Shown here one piece after another: positions 1-7,292 of a stretch of 8,182 bases of DNA (position 1 is the stretch's first letter; each line of letters opens with the position of its first letter). Source of the stretch: an uncultured Planctomycetaceae bacterium (GTDB lineage Bacteria > Planctomycetota > Planctomycetia > Planctomycetales > Planctomycetaceae); contig CAIXQV010001224.1 in NCBI GenBank assembly GCA_903921605.1, positions 1 to 8,182 on the forward strand, read 5' to 3'. The position numbers and the translations under genes are program-made. Under the pieces are notes generated by a model. That model was not told the DNA's origin, did not search any database, and was given only the letters and a program-made list of their open reading frames with translations.

Positions 1-1907
1 AGAAAATTGCCTCGGCGATGAATCTTTGTAACACGTTGCTTCGACTCTTCTAATGCTCGCAGTACCGGAATCCTTGGAAGACGACCGTTGAGATCCGAGA
101 GTTCTTTATTGGCCGCCGTCAAATCATCGATAACTCGACGTTCGTCAGCAGAAGGCTGAGGCAGTTCAATTCTGTCCGCATCAACTCCACTGGTCGCCAC
201 GCGAAAACGCCGCAACACAAGAGAGTCACCGTAATGCTGACGCATCGTGATCCGCAACTTCGCGTCACTGTCAATCTGAAGAGGTTCTGCAAATGCAAAC
301 AACGCCGCATGTCGTTCGCGTTGGCGAGGACTGACAGCCCAGCCAGTTGCCTTGTCGCCGTCCAGAGCATTCGCGACCGGCCAGCCTTCCTGCGAGTAGT
401 CGGCCCGTACATTTGTCAGCACCAGAAGTTTCGCATCGTTGCCCGTCAACAGTTCGACCTCAAGTTCTGACAACACGAAGTTCGGATCACGAGGATTCCG
501 GCCGACGCCAACTTGTCCGTCCGGGAATTTCTCCGTCAAAACCTCCAGCCGCAGGACGGTGTGACGCCCGGCTTTTACCGGTAAAGTCAGCGTGTACACA
601 TCTTCTTTGGGGTTTGTACCGCTGACAATGACACTGTTATCGTCACGCACAGCCAAAGTTGCTGCGCCCTCTGACAAGGCTTCACTCACAGGACCAAAAT
701 TCCAGTCGTTTTCTTCAGCTTTGGAACTCGCCTGTTCGGCGGCGAACAGTTTGTCCTTCAGCTCGGTGATGCGAACGTTGATTCGGCTTCTCTCTTCTTC
801 GATCGCTGCTGTTTGAATCTCAAACGTTGGAGCATCATCGTATCGATCGGCATCCTGTGTCTGATTGAAGATCGCATACAGCCCATAATATTCCTGCTGG
901 GAAATCGGGTCGTACTTGTGTGTATGACATTTTGCGCAGCCAGCGGTCAAGCCCATCCAGACCTGCAGCGTCGTGTCGACTCGATCCTTCACCGCGATCG
1001 TGCGAAATTCTTCGTCATCGGTTCCGCCTTCATCATTACTCATGGTGTTGCGATGAAAGGCCGTCGCGATCAACTGATCGGTTGTGGCATTGGGAATCAA
1101 GTCGCCCGCGAGCTGTTCGACGGTCATCTGATCCAGAGGCATGTCGGCATTAATCGAATTGATTAACCAGTCACGATAGGGCCACATGGTGCGGCCCAGA
1201 TCTTTTTCGTAGCCTTTTGTGTCCGCATAACGAGCCAGGTCCATCCAGACTCGCGCCCAGTGTTCGCCAAACTGAGGATTCTTCAATAGCTCGTCGACCA
1301 GCTTTTCATAGGCTTCATTTGTTGGGCTCGCAGCGAACTCATCGGCCATCTCAACGGTGGGTGGCACTCCGGTCAGATCCAGAGCGACGCGTCGGACGAG
1401 CAGATGCGGAGAAGCTTCAGGGCTAAGTTTCAGTTGCTTCGTCGCTAGTGTTGCAGCCACAACTGAGTCAATCGCAGCGGCAGCATTTTCGGTCGCAACT
1501 TCCGGACGCACGATTGGCTCAAATGACCAGTGTCGTCCCCAGACCGCGCCTTCTTTGATCCATTGTTTCAAAGTCGCAATCTGTTCCGGTTTCAGTTCTT
1601 TGTGCGAGTCCGGCGGAGGCATAATCAGGTCCGCATCTGTGCTGATGATTCGCTGAATCAGAATGCTCTCATTGGGATTGCCGGGGATAATCGTTACGCC
1701 TCCGTCGTGAGCCGCTTTGGCGTCAGGTTCAAGATCGAGGCGAAGATTGCCTTTGCGAACGGATTCATCAGGCCCGTGGCAGGCGAAGCAGTTTGTGCTC
1801 AATATGGGCAGGACATCTCTGCCGAAGCGAATGGAATCATCGGCAGTCAGCGAGCGAGCCGGTGAAAGGCACAGCAACCCAAGAAGAATAATCTGACCGC
1901 TTTTCAT
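1..1907 (-). CDS. PSCyt1/PSCyt2 (DUF1549) planctomycete cytochrome C-type secreted protein, C-terminus off the window
   Basis: My reverse-strand translation stays open for 635 codons from the ATG at 1907 to the left edge, so the gene is cut by the window and not broken. Residues 1-22 look like a signal peptide (MKSGQ, then a Leu-rich core, then SLTA before DD). The PSCyt1 domain follows at about 28-125, with the haem motif CFACH at 40-44 and an MPPP motif near 96-99. PSCyt2/DUF1549 covers about 150-358, with RRVALDLTGVPPT at 172-184, a HRNTMSNDEGG motif at 285-295 and a second haem-type motif, CAKCH, at 324-328. A likely coiled coil spans about 364-400. A beta-rich, galactose-binding-like stretch follows at about 435-573 (NFVLSE, ALDGD..TGWAV). 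The last visible residues, TKIHRRGNF, resemble the lead-in to PSD1/DUF1553. The family is probably periplasmic and haem-binding; its biochemical role is unsettled, and its genes often sit beside DUF1501 genes. No clear Shine-Dalgarno is visible. An ATG 19 bp upstream is out of frame. Confidence 0.95.
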   Translation of the reverse strand, partial: MKSGQIILLGLLCLSPARSLTADDSIRFGRDVLPILSTNCFACHGPDESVRKGNLRLDLEPDAKAAHDGGVTIIPGNPNESILIQRIISTDADLIMPPPDSHKELKPEQIATLKQWIKEGAVWGRHWSFEPIVRPEVATENAAAAIDSVVAATLATKQLKLSPEASPHLLVRRVALDLTGVPPTVEMADEFAASPTNEAYEKLVDELLKNPQFGEHWARVWMDLARYADTKGYEKDLGRTMWPYRDWLINSINADMPLDQMTVEQLAGDLIPNATTDQLIATAFHRNTMSNDEGGTDDEEFRTIAVKDRVDTTLQVWMGLTAGCAKCHTHKYDPISQQEYYGLYAIFNQTQDADRYDDAPTFEIQTAAIEEERSRINVRITELKDKLFAAEQASSKAEENDWNFGPVSEALSEGAATLAVRDDNSVIVSGTNPKEDVYTLTLPVKAGRHTVLRLEVLTEKFPDGQVGVGRNPRDPNFVLSELEVELLTGNDAKLLVLTNVRADYSQEGWPVANALDGDKATGWAVSPRQRERHAALFAFAEPLQIDSDAKLRITMRQHYGDSLVLRRFRVATSGVDADRIELPQPSADERRVIDDLTAANKELSDLNGRLPRIPVLRALEESKQRVTKIHRRGNF

Positions 1908-2114
1908 GATATCGCGTCCGAAGCATCGCTTTCGAAAATTCACAGTTTCGGCGAGTGTACCGTTCTTCGCCGCTGTGGAAGTTTTACTCGACACTGGCCC
2001 GCTCAGGGAAGCTGGCCGCAACATTCTCAGTTTTCTGCGAAGAGGTTTATGCGACGGGGAGAGAAAGTGGCGTCAGGCGGGCGGATTTGCAGTCCTCGTT
2101 TAACGGCAAGCCAC

Positions 2115-2142
2115 ATGACAGACGCGCCGCAGCGGTTATAGT
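2115..2142 (+). promoter_or_regulatory. Candidate sigma70-type promoter for the permease gene
   Basis: ATGACA at 2115-2120 matches five of six bases of the -35 consensus TTGACA. TATAGT at 2137-2142 matches five of six of the -10 consensus TATAAT. The spacer is 16 bp, close to the usual 17. Transcription would begin near 2149 and give a leader of about 100 nt before the permease ATG at 2252. The consensus used is the general bacterial one. Planctomycete promoters are less well characterised, so this is a prediction. Confidence 0.42.
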
Positions 2143-2151
2143 ATGAGAAGA

Positions 2152-2167
2152 AGTCTGCCCACAGACT
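2152..2167 (+). other. Perfect 6-bp stem, 4-nt loop hairpin in the predicted permease leader
   Basis: AGTCTG at 2152-2157 and CAGACT at 2162-2167 pair perfectly around the loop CCCA. The hairpin would lie at the very 5' end of the transcript from the candidate promoter at 2115-2142. There is no T-run after it, so it is not a typical intrinsic terminator. It could stabilise the 5' end of the mRNA, be an operator-like inverted repeat, or be a chance match. Confidence 0.4.
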
Positions 2168-2251
2168 GAGTTTCTGTACCAGCACGATCGGTCGCCTCCG
2201 CAACTTTGATTATCATGCAGTCGCGGATCGACGGCCTGACGAGATCTCCTC

Positions 2252-5200
2252 ATGTTTCGATTTATCCTTCACAGTATTTTTCATTATCGACGTTCCCACT
2301 TCGTGGTGATGCTGGCAGTGGCCGTTTCGACTGCTGTGATCGGCGGAGCATTAATCGTTGGGGATTCCGTGCGAGCCAGCCTGAGGCAAATGACGCTCAG
2401 TCGACTGGGTGGGATTACTCATGTGCTGCATTCGCCTCGATTTGTCCGTGAGAAACTCGCCGATGAGATTTCAGAGACGCTAAAGTCGGCCGAAGTCGAA
2501 TCGTTGCGTTCCGTGCATGCAGCTCCAGCGATGCTGCTGCCCGCGAGTGTGGAAAAGAAAACGGCCACCGGCGAACTTCGTCGCGCGGCTTCTGTGACGG
2601 TTCTTGGCCTGAAGCCCGCAGACTGGGGAATGCTGGATTCAACGACCAGCGAAAGTCCCGTTAAGCCCCCTGGCGATGCTGGCATCGTGCTTGGATACAA
2701 AACCGCAACCGAACTCGAGGCCGTCGTTGGAGATTCTGTTTCCGTCTGGGTCGAACTGCCCTCTTCGATTCCTCGCGACAGTCTGCTGGGCGAGCGAGAA
2801 GACACAACGATCGAGATTGTACTCACGGTCGAAGCTGTCCTGCAGGAGTCCGCAGGTGCGTCCCGATTTTCTTTGCTGCCTGCTCAGCAGTTGCCTTACA
2901 ACGCGTTTGTTTCGCTGACGACTTTTCAGCAACGACTCAATCTGGAGGAGCGAGTCGCCAGCCGCCGCAATCCGGTATCTCGCCCCGCCCGAGTCAACAC
3001 GATCCTGATTGGTGGTGATCAGCGTCCGGATCCATCCACGGTGAAATCCGCCAGCGGCCTGATGCAATTGATGCAGAACGATGTCAGTGCAGCGGATGAA
3101 TTGCAGACGCTCGTGAAAAAATCGATCTCGGCAGAAGACATCGGCCTGCGATTTCGCATCATCGAAGATCGTGGCTACTTGTCTGTCGAAAGCGACAGCA
3201 TGATTCTTGAAGACTCTATCGCCGACGCCGTGCAGAAAGCGGCCGAAAACATCGGCATGAAAGCCGCGCCGACGCTGGTTTATCTGGCCAATGAGATCAA
3301 CGCCACCAAGCGTGAAGACAAGAATGCTCGCTTCTCCATGTATTCGATTGTGGCCGGTCTGGATTTCGCACAGCCAGCGCCGCTGGGCCCGATTTTGCTC
3401 AATGATGGAACTGCTGTGCCGGCGTTAAAAGATGATGAAATCATTCTTTCAGACTGGTTGGCTGTGGACCTGGGAATTGGAGTTGGCGAGACCGTGGATG
3501 CTCGCTGGCATGAAGTCGGCAGTCATGGGGATCTTCCGGAAACGCATAAGACTTTCACAGTGCGGGGAATCCTGAAGGCCGATGATTCGATGTCGGTTGA
3601 TCAGGATCTGACGCCGTTCGTGGACGGTGTAACGAACGTCGATTCCTTCGGAGACTGGGATCAGCCCTTCGATATGGAGATGGATCGTATCACCAGCCGC
3701 GACGACGAATACTGGGATGCTCATCGCGCGACTCCAAAGGCGTTTGTTTCGCTGGCAACGGCCGAGAAATTCTGGAGCAGTCGCTTTGGCCGATACACGT
3801 CGATTCGAGTCGCATCAGAGGGAAACGTCCTGCCCAAGGATCGCATGGAGATCGTGCAGTCACGGCTGGCCGATGAAACTCGATCGCTGCTGAATCCCAT
3901 CAAAATGGGTGTGGGATTCCGGCCGATTCGTGCCGAAGGACTGCAAGCGGCCGTGGGAGCGAATGACTTCACCGGACTGTTTATCGGCTTCAGTTTCTTT
4001 TTGATTCTGTCGGCAATTCTGCTGGCCGCTCTGATGTTTCAGCTCAGCGTGCGGCAGCGAGTTGCTCAGATTGGACTTATGGAAGCCATCGGATTTACCG
4101 AGCGGCGTGCTCGTCGATTCTTCGTGATGGAAGGCCTGGCCGTTGCATTATTGGGAAGCGTACTGGGCGCGGATTTGGCAGTGTTCTTCGCCAAACTGAT
4201 GATTCTTGGACTCACGACATGGTGGGTCGGAGCCATCGGAACTCAGTTTCTGCAACTGGATCTGCAGCCGATAAAGTTGGTAATAGCGGCTGGCATTTCG
4301 TTGTTTCTTTCCGGTGCAGTCATCTGGAATTCGGTGCGCCGCAGTACGCAACGGTCTCCGCGCGAACTGCTGGCCGGACTTGGGTCGGACGACATGGAGA
4401 TTCGTCAACGTCCTATTGTGAATGCATTGTTGTCATTGGGGCTGTTACTATCGGCCATCGCGGCCATTGCATTGCCCGTCGCTGGGATCGCCGGATTGCT
4501 GCCGACGAACGAAGCGTTTGGCGGTTTGTCGTGGCGAGTCGTCGGATTCTTTCTCGGCGGATTCGCGTGGCTGTCCGTGAGCCTTCTCTGGTTGCGTCAC
4601 AGCTTGCGTCGGCGAGCTGGTGATGCGGTTCTGGGATCTCAGATTTCCAGCCTGAATGGACTGGCCCTCGCCAATGCCGCGCGGAATCCTCAACGCAGCT
4701 TGCTGACCGCGGCCCTAATTGCGTTTGCCGCGTTTGTGATCGTGGCGGTCGGAGCCGGTCGTAGAAATCCAGTGTCGGAAACTCCAGACCTGAATTCGGG
4801 CAACGGTGGATTCTCCCTGGTCGCGGAATCATCGCAGCCTGTTCTGTTCGATCTCAATTCAAAAGACGGACAGCTCAAGCTGGGCCTTAACGCATCCCCC
4901 GTGACGACGCTTCCCGAAGGTACAAAGGTATTTGGCTTTCGGACGAAACCCGGTCAGGATGCCAGTTGCCTTAATTTGTTTCAGGCGACGGTTCCGACTC
5001 TGCTGGGAGCAACTCCCGAGTTTCTGCAGCGCGGCGGATTCCGATTCGCGGATACTCCATTGGATCAGCCCGGCGAAAGTGCTTGGCTAAAGCTTTCGAA
5101 GCCTTTACCGGACTATGCTGAAACAGAAAAGTCACTGACGCTGCCGGCCATCCCTGTGATCGGCGACATGAATACTTTGCAGTTCAGCCTGAAGAAGAAA

Positions 5201-5866
5201 GTCGGCGATGTGATTCTGTTCCCGGACTCACAGAATCCTCAGTATGCCTTGACCGTAGTCGGCATGCTGGACAGCAGTGTCTTCCAGGGCGTGCTGGTGA
5301 TGTCCGATGAGAATCTCAAGCGAGCAGCCCCGGAAACGTCTGGCTCTGCCTACTTCCTGATTGAAACTGCCAGTGCGGAATCATCTGATAAAGCGGCATC
5401 GGCCATCGAGACAGCTCTGCAAACCTATGGAATCGACACGGAACGAGTGAGTCAGCGGCTGGCTGATTTTCTGGCGGTACAGAACACGTATCTATCGACG
5501 TTTCAAATGCTCGGCGGCCTCGGATTATTGATTGGTACGTTCGGGCTGGCGGCTGTCATGTTGCGAAACGTGATTGAGCGAAGAAGTGAAATCGCTTTGC
5601 TCAGATCTCTGGGGTTTCGCACCAGTCGCATCGTCTGGCTGATCCTTGCGGAGAACTCTCTGCTGCTTGTCGTAGGGATCGCCTCCGGAGCTATCTCGGC
5701 GATCATTGCCATGCTGCCGCATTTGCTCAGTACCGGAGCTGACGTCCCCTGGATTCCATTGATGTTTACATTGGTGGCGGTGCTCGCGATTGGTACTCTG
5801 GCCGTTCTGATTCCGATCTGGACGGCGGTTCGTGTTTCCGTGCGTGAAGTGCTGTCGACGCAGTAA
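2252..5866 (+). CDS. Large ABC transporter permease with two FtsX halves (ten predicted membrane segments)
   Basis: The 1204-residue protein has the layout of a duplicated FtsX/MacB-type permease. Membrane segment 1 (about 15-38) leads into a very large extracytoplasmic domain (about 39-572). Segments 2-4 follow at about 573-597, 628-655 and 677-695. A central pair lies at 723-748 and 763-783, and segment 7 at 816-838 follows the RNPQRS motif. A second extracytoplasmic domain (about 839-1083) precedes segments 8-10 (1084-1104, 1132-1158, 1168-1192). The cytoplasmic coupling stretches are recognisable twice, at about 600-625 (QIGLMEAIGF) and 1105-1122 (ERRSEIALLRSLGF); the first lacks the usual Glu-Ile and Leu-Arg residues. 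Ten-segment FtsX permeases such as YbbP are related by topology but shorter. Such proteins use ATP hydrolysis by a separate subunit to move lipids, lipoproteins or peptides, or to drive periplasmic changes; the substrate here is unknown. A GAG at 2241-2243 is a weak Shine-Dalgarno. No ATPase gene is adjacent. Confidence 0.95.
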   Translation: MFRFILHSIFHYRRSHFVVMLAVAVSTAVIGGALIVGDSVRASLRQMTLSRLGGITHVLHSPRFVREKLADEISETLKSAEVESLRSVHAAPAMLLPASVEKKTATGELRRAASVTVLGLKPADWGMLDSTTSESPVKPPGDAGIVLGYKTATELEAVVGDSVSVWVELPSSIPRDSLLGEREDTTIEIVLTVEAVLQESAGASRFSLLPAQQLPYNAFVSLTTFQQRLNLEERVASRRNPVSRPARVNTILIGGDQRPDPSTVKSASGLMQLMQNDVSAADELQTLVKKSISAEDIGLRFRIIEDRGYLSVESDSMILEDSIADAVQKAAENIGMKAAPTLVYLANEINATKREDKNARFSMYSIVAGLDFAQPAPLGPILLNDGTAVPALKDDEIILSDWLAVDLGIGVGETVDARWHEVGSHGDLPETHKTFTVRGILKADDSMSVDQDLTPFVDGVTNVDSFGDWDQPFDMEMDRITSRDDEYWDAHRATPKAFVSLATAEKFWSSRFGRYTSIRVASEGNVLPKDRMEIVQSRLADETRSLLNPIKMGVGFRPIRAEGLQAAVGANDFTGLFIGFSFFLILSAILLAALMFQLSVRQRVAQIGLMEAIGFTERRARRFFVMEGLAVALLGSVLGADLAVFFAKLMILGLTTWWVGAIGTQFLQLDLQPIKLVIAAGISLFLSGAVIWNSVRRSTQRSPRELLAGLGSDDMEIRQRPIVNALLSLGLLLSAIAAIALPVAGIAGLLPTNEAFGGLSWRVVGFFLGGFAWLSVSLLWLRHSLRRRAGDAVLGSQISSLNGLALANAARNPQRSLLTAALIAFAAFVIVAVGAGRRNPVSETPDLNSGNGGFSLVAESSQPVLFDLNSKDGQLKLGLNASPVTTLPEGTKVFGFRTKPGQDASCLNLFQATVPTLLGATPEFLQRGGFRFADTPLDQPGESAWLKLSKPLPDYAETEKSLTLPAIPVIGDMNTLQFSLKKKVGDVILFPDSQNPQYALTVVGMLDSSVFQGVLVMSDENLKRAAPETSGSAYFLIETASAESSDKAASAIETALQTYGIDTERVSQRLADFLAVQNTYLSTFQMLGGLGLLIGTFGLAAVMLRNVIERRSEIALLRSLGFRTSRIVWLILAENSLLLVVGIASGAISAIIAMLPHLLSTGADVPWIPLMFTLVAVLAIGTLAVLIPIWTAVRVSVREVLSTQ

Positions 5867-5904
5867 CCAAGTCAATTATCTTCTCTACCCGAGTTGTTTG
5901 TAGG

Positions 5905-5939
5905 GTGTGACCAGTTCGCCGCGGCGAACGCAGGCACAC
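5905..5939. repeat. Inverted repeat with a perfect 16-bp GC-rich palindrome, REP-like
   Basis: GTTCGCCGCGGCGAAC at 5914-5929 is its own reverse complement. It is flanked by GTGTG at 5905-5909 and CACAC at 5935-5939, so the whole element can fold into a long stem interrupted by an internal loop (4 nt against 5 nt). It starts 39 bp after the permease stop codon. The bases after it are A-rich, not a T-run, so a classic rho-independent terminator on the plus strand is unlikely. A REP-type extragenic palindrome, an mRNA-stabilising hairpin or a protein-binding site are all possible. Confidence 0.75.
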
Positions 5940-6023
5940 AAAATTTGAAGCATTTGGAAGTTTGTGGACCACCGTGGCTCAATAACGAGCTTTGCCGACG
6001 CGAAAGTTTGTCGAGTCGACTCT

Positions 6024-6030
6024 GGAGGAA
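6024..6030 (+). promoter_or_regulatory. Strong Shine-Dalgarno that fixes the YdjY-gene start
   Basis: GGAGGAA at 6024-6030 lies 8 nt before the ATG at 6039. The open frame extends upstream to an ATG at 5964, but that start lacks a ribosome binding site and would put 25 non-hydrophobic residues before the signal peptide. This site therefore supports 6039 as the real start. Confidence 0.85.
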
Positions 6031-6038
6031 CCTTTGCA

Positions 6039-7094
6039 ATGAGAATGATGTACTCAAAATTTCTATCAGGGCTGCTCGGCTCTTCTCTGGTTCTCAACGC
6101 AGGGTTCGTGGGGGAAGTGCAGGCTCAGTTACCAGCTGCTTCGAAACCAAAGGCGGACGAAACTCCGAAGCCGGTGCCTGACAAGGGGCCGAATGATGAA
6201 AAGAAGAAACCTCTCGCGGCATTGCCGGAAAAATTGGCCGAAGAGATCAAAGGCACGACTCCGCTGAATCCGGATTCCACGGTTCTTCTGGATGTCGCAG
6301 GCAGCCGAATCGTTCTGCGAACGGAAGTCGCGTGCAAAGATTGCCTGCTGGAGATGCTGCTGGTTCCTGAAGGCAATCGAGAACACGAAACGATCCTCCG
6401 CATTCGATCCAAAGCTTACGTGATTCACACGGCATTGCTGGCACTGGGGCTTGAGCCTGGTAAGCCCGCACACTTCTCACCCGAGTTCGTTGCCGCATCA
6501 GGCCCGGAGATTGATATCGAAGCGGTTTGGGTCGACGACAACGGCGAAGTCCAGCGTAAACCAGTCCAACGTTGGATCCGTCGTAACATTCATCGGTATT
6601 ACTCCGCGCCGCTTTCCGGACCGCCGCCAGGGCTTAAGCTGCCTTACAGCAATCTCCGCTGGGATCGCTTTAACAGCGAGATCCTGTGGTATGGCCCAAT
6701 GAGTGACAAGGAACGCGATGACCTGCTGTCAAAGTGGGACAAGGAAGAGTATCAGCAGGTGATTCGAAAGTTCCACAAGGATGGTCAGTCGATCCCGATG
6801 ACGGCGAAATTCGTCTTTGTCGGCAGCAGCATGTACAAGGACGAAGAAACGGGCGAAGAGTACTATCAGGCCGAAGGTGGCCACGTAATCTGCACTTCGA
6901 ATTTCGGCGACGCTCTGCTGGATGTGAAGGAAGAAAGCTCAGCCTCTGATGGATCACAATCCTATGAAGGCTGGAGCGAGCATATTCCTCCGAAGGGAAC
7001 TCCGGTTCTGCTAATGCTGAAGGCCGCAGAAAAGAAAGACGCTGCGGCTGATGAGAAGAAGGGGGAAGCCGTACCGGAGAAATCCGAGAAGTGA
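6039..7094 (+). CDS. Secreted YdjY-domain protein
   Basis: The 351-residue protein begins with a signal peptide (MRMMYSKFL, a hydrophobic core, and VQA at 27-29 before Gln30). A Lys/Pro/Glu-rich linker covers about 35-70. The core resembles the YdjY domain found in many planctomycete secreted proteins and in enterobacterial YdjY. Visible pieces are CKDCLLEMLLVPEGNREHE at 99-117, VIHTALLALGLEPG at 128-141, FVFVGSSMY at 258-266 and CTSNFGDALLD from 285. The paired Cys99 and Cys102 and His116 and His130 are candidate ligand or redox residues; that is inference. Between the halves, about 165-250, is a Trp/Tyr- and charge-rich insertion. The C-terminus (about 325-351) is a Lys/Glu/Ala-rich tail. 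The biochemical function of the domain is not settled as far as I know. The gene follows the permease by 172 bp on the same strand and could be co-transcribed, although a palindrome lies between them. Confidence 0.9.
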   Translation: MRMMYSKFLSGLLGSSLVLNAGFVGEVQAQLPAASKPKADETPKPVPDKGPNDEKKKPLAALPEKLAEEIKGTTPLNPDSTVLLDVAGSRIVLRTEVACKDCLLEMLLVPEGNREHETILRIRSKAYVIHTALLALGLEPGKPAHFSPEFVAASGPEIDIEAVWVDDNGEVQRKPVQRWIRRNIHRYYSAPLSGPPPGLKLPYSNLRWDRFNSEILWYGPMSDKERDDLLSKWDKEEYQQVIRKFHKDGQSIPMTAKFVFVGSSMYKDEETGEEYYQAEGGHVICTSNFGDALLDVKEESSASDGSQSYEGWSEHIPPKGTPVLLMLKAAEKKDAAADEKKGEAVPEKSEK

Positions 7095-7107
7095 TTGCGA
7101 AGGCTGT

Positions 7108-7195
7108 TCAAAGTAGCCGTCTCGCTCCGCCGAGACGAGGCCTTATGGCGGGCCTGTAGATTAGTGCACCCGGATCCAAAATTCAGAAAGCATTC
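7108..7195 (+). repeat. 88-bp direct repeat, copy 1
   Basis: This segment is identical, base for base, to 7988-8075. It starts 13 bp after the YdjY-gene stop. It contains two adjacent hairpins: CGTCTCG at 7118-7124 pairs with CGAGACG at 7131-7137 (6-nt loop), and AGGCC at 7138-7142 pairs with GGCCT at 7151-7155 (8-nt loop). The rest, from about 7156 to 7195, is AT-richer and carries the 6-bp palindromes GTGCAC and GGATCC. The hairpin-rich head resembles REP/MITE-type extragenic elements. No T-run follows the stems. The bases flanking the two copies differ, so the copies are separate insertions or dispersed elements, not the ends of one tandem duplication. Confidence 0.95.
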
Positions 7196-7292
7196 AACAA
7201 AGAAACATGCTTCATCTGCCATGCTTGCCCCGAATTTTCGTAAGGCGCAATGCAATCAGATCCGAATCCGATTCAGCCTACTGTCTCTTGAT

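Larger units (their letters stand above)
1908..2251. other. Divergent intergenic region between the PSCyt gene and the permease gene
   Basis: This 344-bp stretch separates two genes that point away from each other, so it should hold promoters for both. Short open frames cross it (for example 1906-2103 and 2047-2253), but none has a Shine-Dalgarno or a recognisable protein. On the rightward side a sigma70-like promoter candidate and a hairpin are listed separately. For the leftward gene I find only a weak -10-like TACACT on the reverse strand without a convincing -35, so I do not annotate a promoter there. Confidence 0.8.

Noticed and set aside
119..1865. Many short plus- and minus-strand open frames in the left 1.9 kb, for example 813-1166 and 1530-1865
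   Set aside because: They lie over the long minus-strand PSCyt gene in other frames, have no Shine-Dalgarno or family resemblance, and the PSCyt frame explains the region with clear domain motifs.
2206..2451. Plus-strand open frame overlapping the permease start
   Set aside because: It is out of frame with the permease, and its overlap covers the clear first membrane segment of the real protein. Its translation has no recognisable features.
5964..6038. Upstream ATG extending the YdjY protein by 25 residues
   Set aside because: It would bury the signal peptide behind a polar leader and has no ribosome binding site, whereas the ATG at 6039 has GGAGGAA 8 nt upstream.
7118..7155. Hairpins of repeat copy 1 as the rho-independent terminator of the YdjY gene
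   Set aside because: Position fits, but no T-run follows either stem and the same sequence occurs at 7988-8075 where no gene ends, so a repeat element is the better explanation.
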